The notes below the pieces were generated by a model, which was given only the letters and a program-made list of their open reading frames with translations, did not search any database and was not told the DNA's origin. Shown piece by piece: positions 61,350 through 64,000 of a stretch of DNA of 64,000 bases. The position numbers and the translations under genes were made by a program. Every line of letters begins with the position of its first letter. Within the stretch, counting starts at the first letter, position 1. The DNA comes from Flavobacteriaceae bacterium YJPT1-3 (GTDB lineage: Bacteria > Bacteroidota > Bacteroidia > Flavobacteriales > Flavobacteriaceae), in assembly GCA_029866965.1 (NCBI GenBank), contig CP123444.1:1839501-1903500 (forward strand). Reading direction: 5' to 3'.

Positions 61350-62885
61350 ATGGCCATAATAGGATCTATCATCAAAGGGGTCATTGATTTGACTGATCAA
61401 TTGATCCCCGAAGCCAATCCGGTAGAAGAACAGCGTAAAGAGCTTCTAAAACTGTTGGAGCAAGCTCAGGATACGGAATTTGGTAAGCATTATCGATTCA
61501 AGCAATTATTGCAGGAGGAGGATCCACGATCCGCTTTCGCGAAAGCGGTACCTTATTTTGATTATCATCAGATGGAAGCCAAATGGTGGCATCGGGTGCA
61601 CGAAGGCGAAGCGGATATTTGCTGGCCGGGGGTGCCCAATTACTTTGCCCTCAGTTCAGGTACTACGGGCAAGAGCAGTAAACGGATTCCCGTCACCGAT
61701 GCGATGATCGCTGCCATACGAACAGCCGGGATCAAACAGGTGGGGGCGCTCGCCAATTTTGATCTGGATGCTGAATTCTTTGAGCGGGAATTTATGATGC
61801 TTGGCAGTTCCACCGATCTGGACAAGCGGGATGGTTTTCTGGAAGGAGAGATCAGCGGGATCAGTGCGAGTAATATTCCCTTCTGGTTTCGAGGGTACTA
61901 CAAGCCGGGAGAAGAAATCGCTCAAATTGACGATTGGGATGATCGGGTACAACGCATTGCAGAACGTGCGCCCGACTGGGATATTGGGGCCTTAAGTGGT
62001 ATTCCCAGTTGGATGGAGCTCATGCTGCAAAAAGTAATTGAATACCACGATCTGAAGCACATTCACGAGATCTGGCCCAATTTGGAGGTATATACTTCAG
62101 GCGGAGTGGCTTTTCCCCCTTATGAAAAGAGCTTCAATGAACTTTTGGGTAAACCCATCACCGTGATCGATACCTACCTGGCTTCTGAAGGGTTTATCGC
62201 CTTTCAGGCCCGACCGGAAACGGAAGCCATGAAACTGATCACCGACAATGGGATTTATTTTGAATTTGTTCCTTTCGAACCGGAGTATATACTTGAGGAT
62301 GGCAGTATTCGACAGGACGCTCCGGTGCTGACCTTAGCGGAGGTGAAGAAAGATCAGGATTACATTTTGATCATGTCTACGGTATCCGGAGCCTGGCGCT
62401 ATCTTATTGGAGATACCATCGCTTTTACCGATACCCAAAGAGCTGAAATCAAAATTACGGGGCGCACCAAATTTTTCTTAAATGTTGTGGGGTCGCAATT
62501 ATCAGTGAATAAGATGAACAAGGCTGTGCAGGAATTGGAAGAAGACTTTGATATCCCTATTCCTGAGTTTACGCTAGCTGCTAAACGCAATCCAGAGGAT
62601 GATGAATTTTATCACTATTGGTATTTAGGGACCAACGCTCAAGTAGACGAAGCCAAACTGGCCAAAGCCTTGGATAAGCGCCTACAGCAAGCGAATAAAA
62701 ATTATAAAGTAGCGCGGACTAAAGCCTTAAAGGGAGTGATCGTCAAGACGGTGGCACCGGAGATTTTTCACGAATGGAGCGGAGCCAATAAAAAGAAAGG
62801 AGGCCAGGTCAAAATGGAAAAGGTGATGGATGAAGAAAAATTTGCAGCTTGGGAAGCTTTCGTTAAGGATCATCAGCAGGCTTAG
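61350..62885 (+). CDS. GH3 family acyl-acid amido synthetase-like protein
   Basis: The 511-residue protein matches the GH3 (auxin-responsive) adenylating superfamily: ALSSGTTGKSSKRIPVTDAM as the ATP phosphate loop, LEVYTSGGVAFPPYEKSF, TYLASEGFIAFQARPE, and GAWRYLIGDTIAFTDTQRAE with the C-terminal hinge RTKFFLNVVGSQLS. In plants GH3 enzymes link jasmonate or auxin to amino acids. Bacterial members in Bacteroidota have no known substrate. An exact palindrome copy (18 bp) near residue 64 encodes AFAKA. It stands alone after a terminator. Confidence 0.92.
   Translation: MAIIGSIIKGVIDLTDQLIPEANPVEEQRKELLKLLEQAQDTEFGKHYRFKQLLQEEDPRSAFAKAVPYFDYHQMEAKWWHRVHEGEADICWPGVPNYFALSSGTTGKSSKRIPVTDAMIAAIRTAGIKQVGALANFDLDAEFFEREFMMLGSSTDLDKRDGFLEGEISGISASNIPFWFRGYYKPGEEIAQIDDWDDRVQRIAERAPDWDIGALSGIPSWMELMLQKVIEYHDLKHIHEIWPNLEVYTSGGVAFPPYEKSFNELLGKPITVIDTYLASEGFIAFQARPETEAMKLITDNGIYFEFVPFEPEYILEDGSIRQDAPVLTLAEVKKDQDYILIMSTVSGAWRYLIGDTIAFTDTQRAEIKITGRTKFFLNVVGSQLSVNKMNKAVQELEEDFDIPIPEFTLAAKRNPEDDEFYHYWYLGTNAQVDEAKLAKALDKRLQQANKNYKVARTKALKGVIVKTVAPEIFHEWSGANKKKGGQVKMEKVMDEEKFAAWEAFVKDHQQA
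61531..61548. repeat. Palindrome copy in the GH3 gene
   Basis: CCGCTTTCGCGAAAGCGG, exact 18 bp, read as AFAKA. Confidence 0.9.
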
Positions 62886-62940
62886 CGAATGTAGGTTGAA
62901 GCAAAATAGGCTTCGTTACAGTCGATGAAGCATACCAAGT

Positions 62941-63519
62941 TTAAACCAATACCTCGTCCAGTTCGTGCTCATTGATCAAATGCATGATCTCTTCCGGTGA
63001 CAAATACAATTTTCGCATCCTATTTTTGTACTGTTCCGAGATTTTAGCGTGATTCAATATGAAATCCTTCGTTTTTAAGATGTACGCTCCCATGCCGTGA
63101 GCTACGGCAAAGGTATCAGCAGCACGCTCCACTTCTTGAATGTGCGCATGGGAATACAAATATTTCAGTCCGAAAACAAGCATAGACCAGCTGCTTCGAT
63201 GACGGTAATCCATTACGTGTCCCAGCTCATGCCCAAGCCAGCCAATAAGCACGTCGGAGGGGATATCGGTCAGCGTAAAGGACTCCTCTTCAATTTGGAC
63301 CTTTCGGCTCATCAGAATGATATATCTCCTGTTTTTTCGTGATTTGAAGAAACTCGCCCAGGTGGGTTGCGCCTGCATGGTGGATTTCTTGATCTGATCT
63401 TTAAATTGAAAGGTAATGGGGGTATGTTTCAATTGCGGAAAATAGGAAAGCGCTTTTAAAGCTTCCTCTTCGATGACTTTGGGTATGGTCTTGTTCTCTA
63501 CGTCTTGGATCATGAACAA
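62941..63519 (-). CDS. Putative zinc metallopeptidase-like protein (HELGH)
   Basis: The 192-residue protein has no signal peptide or membrane segment. The motif WLGHELGHVMDYRHRS near residue 96 gives H-E-x2-H zinc ligands and IQEVERAADTFAVAHGMGAY carries a likely third Glu ligand, as in M48-type peptidases. FKSRKNRRYIILMSRKVQ precedes it. It is smaller than typical M48 proteases and lacks their membrane part. Its substrate is unknown. The annotated start MFMIQ could also be MIQ, two codons downstream. Confidence 0.82.
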   Translation of the reverse strand: MFMIQDVENKTIPKVIEEEALKALSYFPQLKHTPITFQFKDQIKKSTMQAQPTWASFFKSRKNRRYIILMSRKVQIEEESFTLTDIPSDVLIGWLGHELGHVMDYRHRSSWSMLVFGLKYLYSHAHIQEVERAADTFAVAHGMGAYILKTKDFILNHAKISEQYKNRMRKLYLSPEEIMHLINEHELDEVLV

Positions 63520-63604
63520 AAGGTAAGGACTGCATGCCTAATGTCTTGTTAAGGCCCTTATAAAACTGGCTAACAACATCCTTACACTCCCAGATAATTC
63601 TGAT

Positions 63605-63612
63605 TATATTTA
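63605..63612 (+). promoter_or_regulatory. Putative -7 box for the Dabb lipoprotein gene
   Basis: TATATTTA, 15 nt before the ATG at 63628; no clear -33 element. Confidence 0.35.
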
Positions 63613-63627
63613 CTCAAAACCGGAATT

Positions 63628-64000
63628 ATGCTACCGAGAAATTATTTCTACATCTCAATCTTTAGTCTGATACTACTAATTCTGACTAGCTGCGGTAAAA
63701 CGCCTTCCCGCGCTCTGGACAGCGGATTTGTGCATACGGTCTACTTCTGGTTACAGGATCCGGATAACCCGGAGGATCGTCAGGCTTTTGAGGCTTCCTT
63801 ACTGAAATTTATGGAAGCCAGTGGCCATGTGCAATCCTATATGCTAGGAACTCCACCAACGGCCACCCGTGAGGTCGTGCGCGATGATTTTACCTACAGT
63901 CTTACGGTACTCTTTGCTGATGCTGCAGCGCAGCAAGCCTACCAGGATGAAGAGGCGCATTTGCTGTTTATTGATGAATCAGAGTCGCTTTGGAAGAAGG
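63628..64000 (+). CDS. Dabb family (stress-responsive A/B barrel) lipoprotein, 3' end cut by the window
   Basis: An ATG at 63628 opens a frame that runs off the window after 124 codons. MLPRNYFYISIFSLILLILT followed by SCGK is a lipoprotein signal with lipobox TSC. The rest, GFVHTVYFWLQDPDNPEDRQ with FEASLLKFMEASGHVQSYML and FTYSLTVLFADAAAQQAYQD, fits a Dabb (DUF1393-like) ferredoxin-like barrel, starting with the typical HTVYFWL strand and ending near AHLLFIDE. Function unknown; the missing C-terminus is probably short. Confidence 0.8.
   Translation, partial: MLPRNYFYISIFSLILLILTSCGKTPSRALDSGFVHTVYFWLQDPDNPEDRQAFEASLLKFMEASGHVQSYMLGTPPTATREVVRDDFTYSLTVLFADAAAQQAYQDEEAHLLFIDESESLWKK

Noticed and set aside
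1-64000. tRNA, rRNA, CRISPR, insertion sequences, prophage, plasmid origin
   Set aside because: I looked for cloverleaf, repeat-spacer, transposase and phage signals and saw none.

Overview
The window reads as chromosomal DNA of a member of the Bacteroidota, most likely a marine Flavobacteriaceae. The signs are a PorV/UPF0164-type outer-membrane protein, a TonB-dependent receptor, DUF1573 and DUF4105 proteins, ribosomal protein THX, the gene order trpEGDCFBA, weak or absent Shine-Dalgarno sequences, and repeated promoter-like boxes of the Bacteroidota type (TTTG, about 19 bp, TAnnTTTG). Genes are packed tightly. Many stops and starts overlap by 4 nt, and several convergent genes overlap at their 3' ends. 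I saw no tRNA, rRNA, insertion sequence, CRISPR array or prophage.

1-17149 (+): a surface polysaccharide cluster in one direction. It starts inside neuB and continues with neuC and neuA (activated nonulosonic acid of the sialic acid type), an asnB-like amidotransferase, an unassigned GT-B-like protein, wecB (UDP-ManNAc supply), five GT4 and two GT2 glycosyltransferases, an O-antigen-polymerase-like membrane protein and a polyprenyl-phosphate sugar-1-phosphate transferase. No Wzx flippase is in view, so it is probably upstream of the window.

17127-29383: envelope and housekeeping genes. These are a DUF4105 membrane protein, a PorV-like barrel, pssA, the kdsD-tatC-AhpD-like-lptB operon, divergent recQ, a cyclophilin-FKBP fusion, an aminotransferase-murB pair, and DUF1573.

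29605-49382: valS; the phospholipid operon LUD protein-cdsA-psd-acyl-CoA-binding protein; rsfS-ftsH; birA; a SRPBCC protein; divergent pyrE and Nudix; an M14 peptidase lipoprotein; a UDG-like protein and a small glycosyltransferase; THX; yaaA; rluD-PASTA-ddl-coaD; and a TonB receptor.

49452-64000: a SulP transporter, a 45-residue protein, and the complete trp operon. Before trpE lies a leader peptide with three consecutive Trp codons, a terminator and a matching antiterminator strand. Then come YceI and MarR genes that share a palindromic operator, a redox/rhodanese group, a GH3 family protein, a zinc protease-like protein and a truncated Dabb lipoprotein.

The most striking pattern across the window is an over-represented palindrome, GCTTTCGCGAAAGC. 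It occurs nine times exactly and three times nearly so, always inside genes, usually read as AFAKA or LSRK. The other top observation is the trp attenuator.
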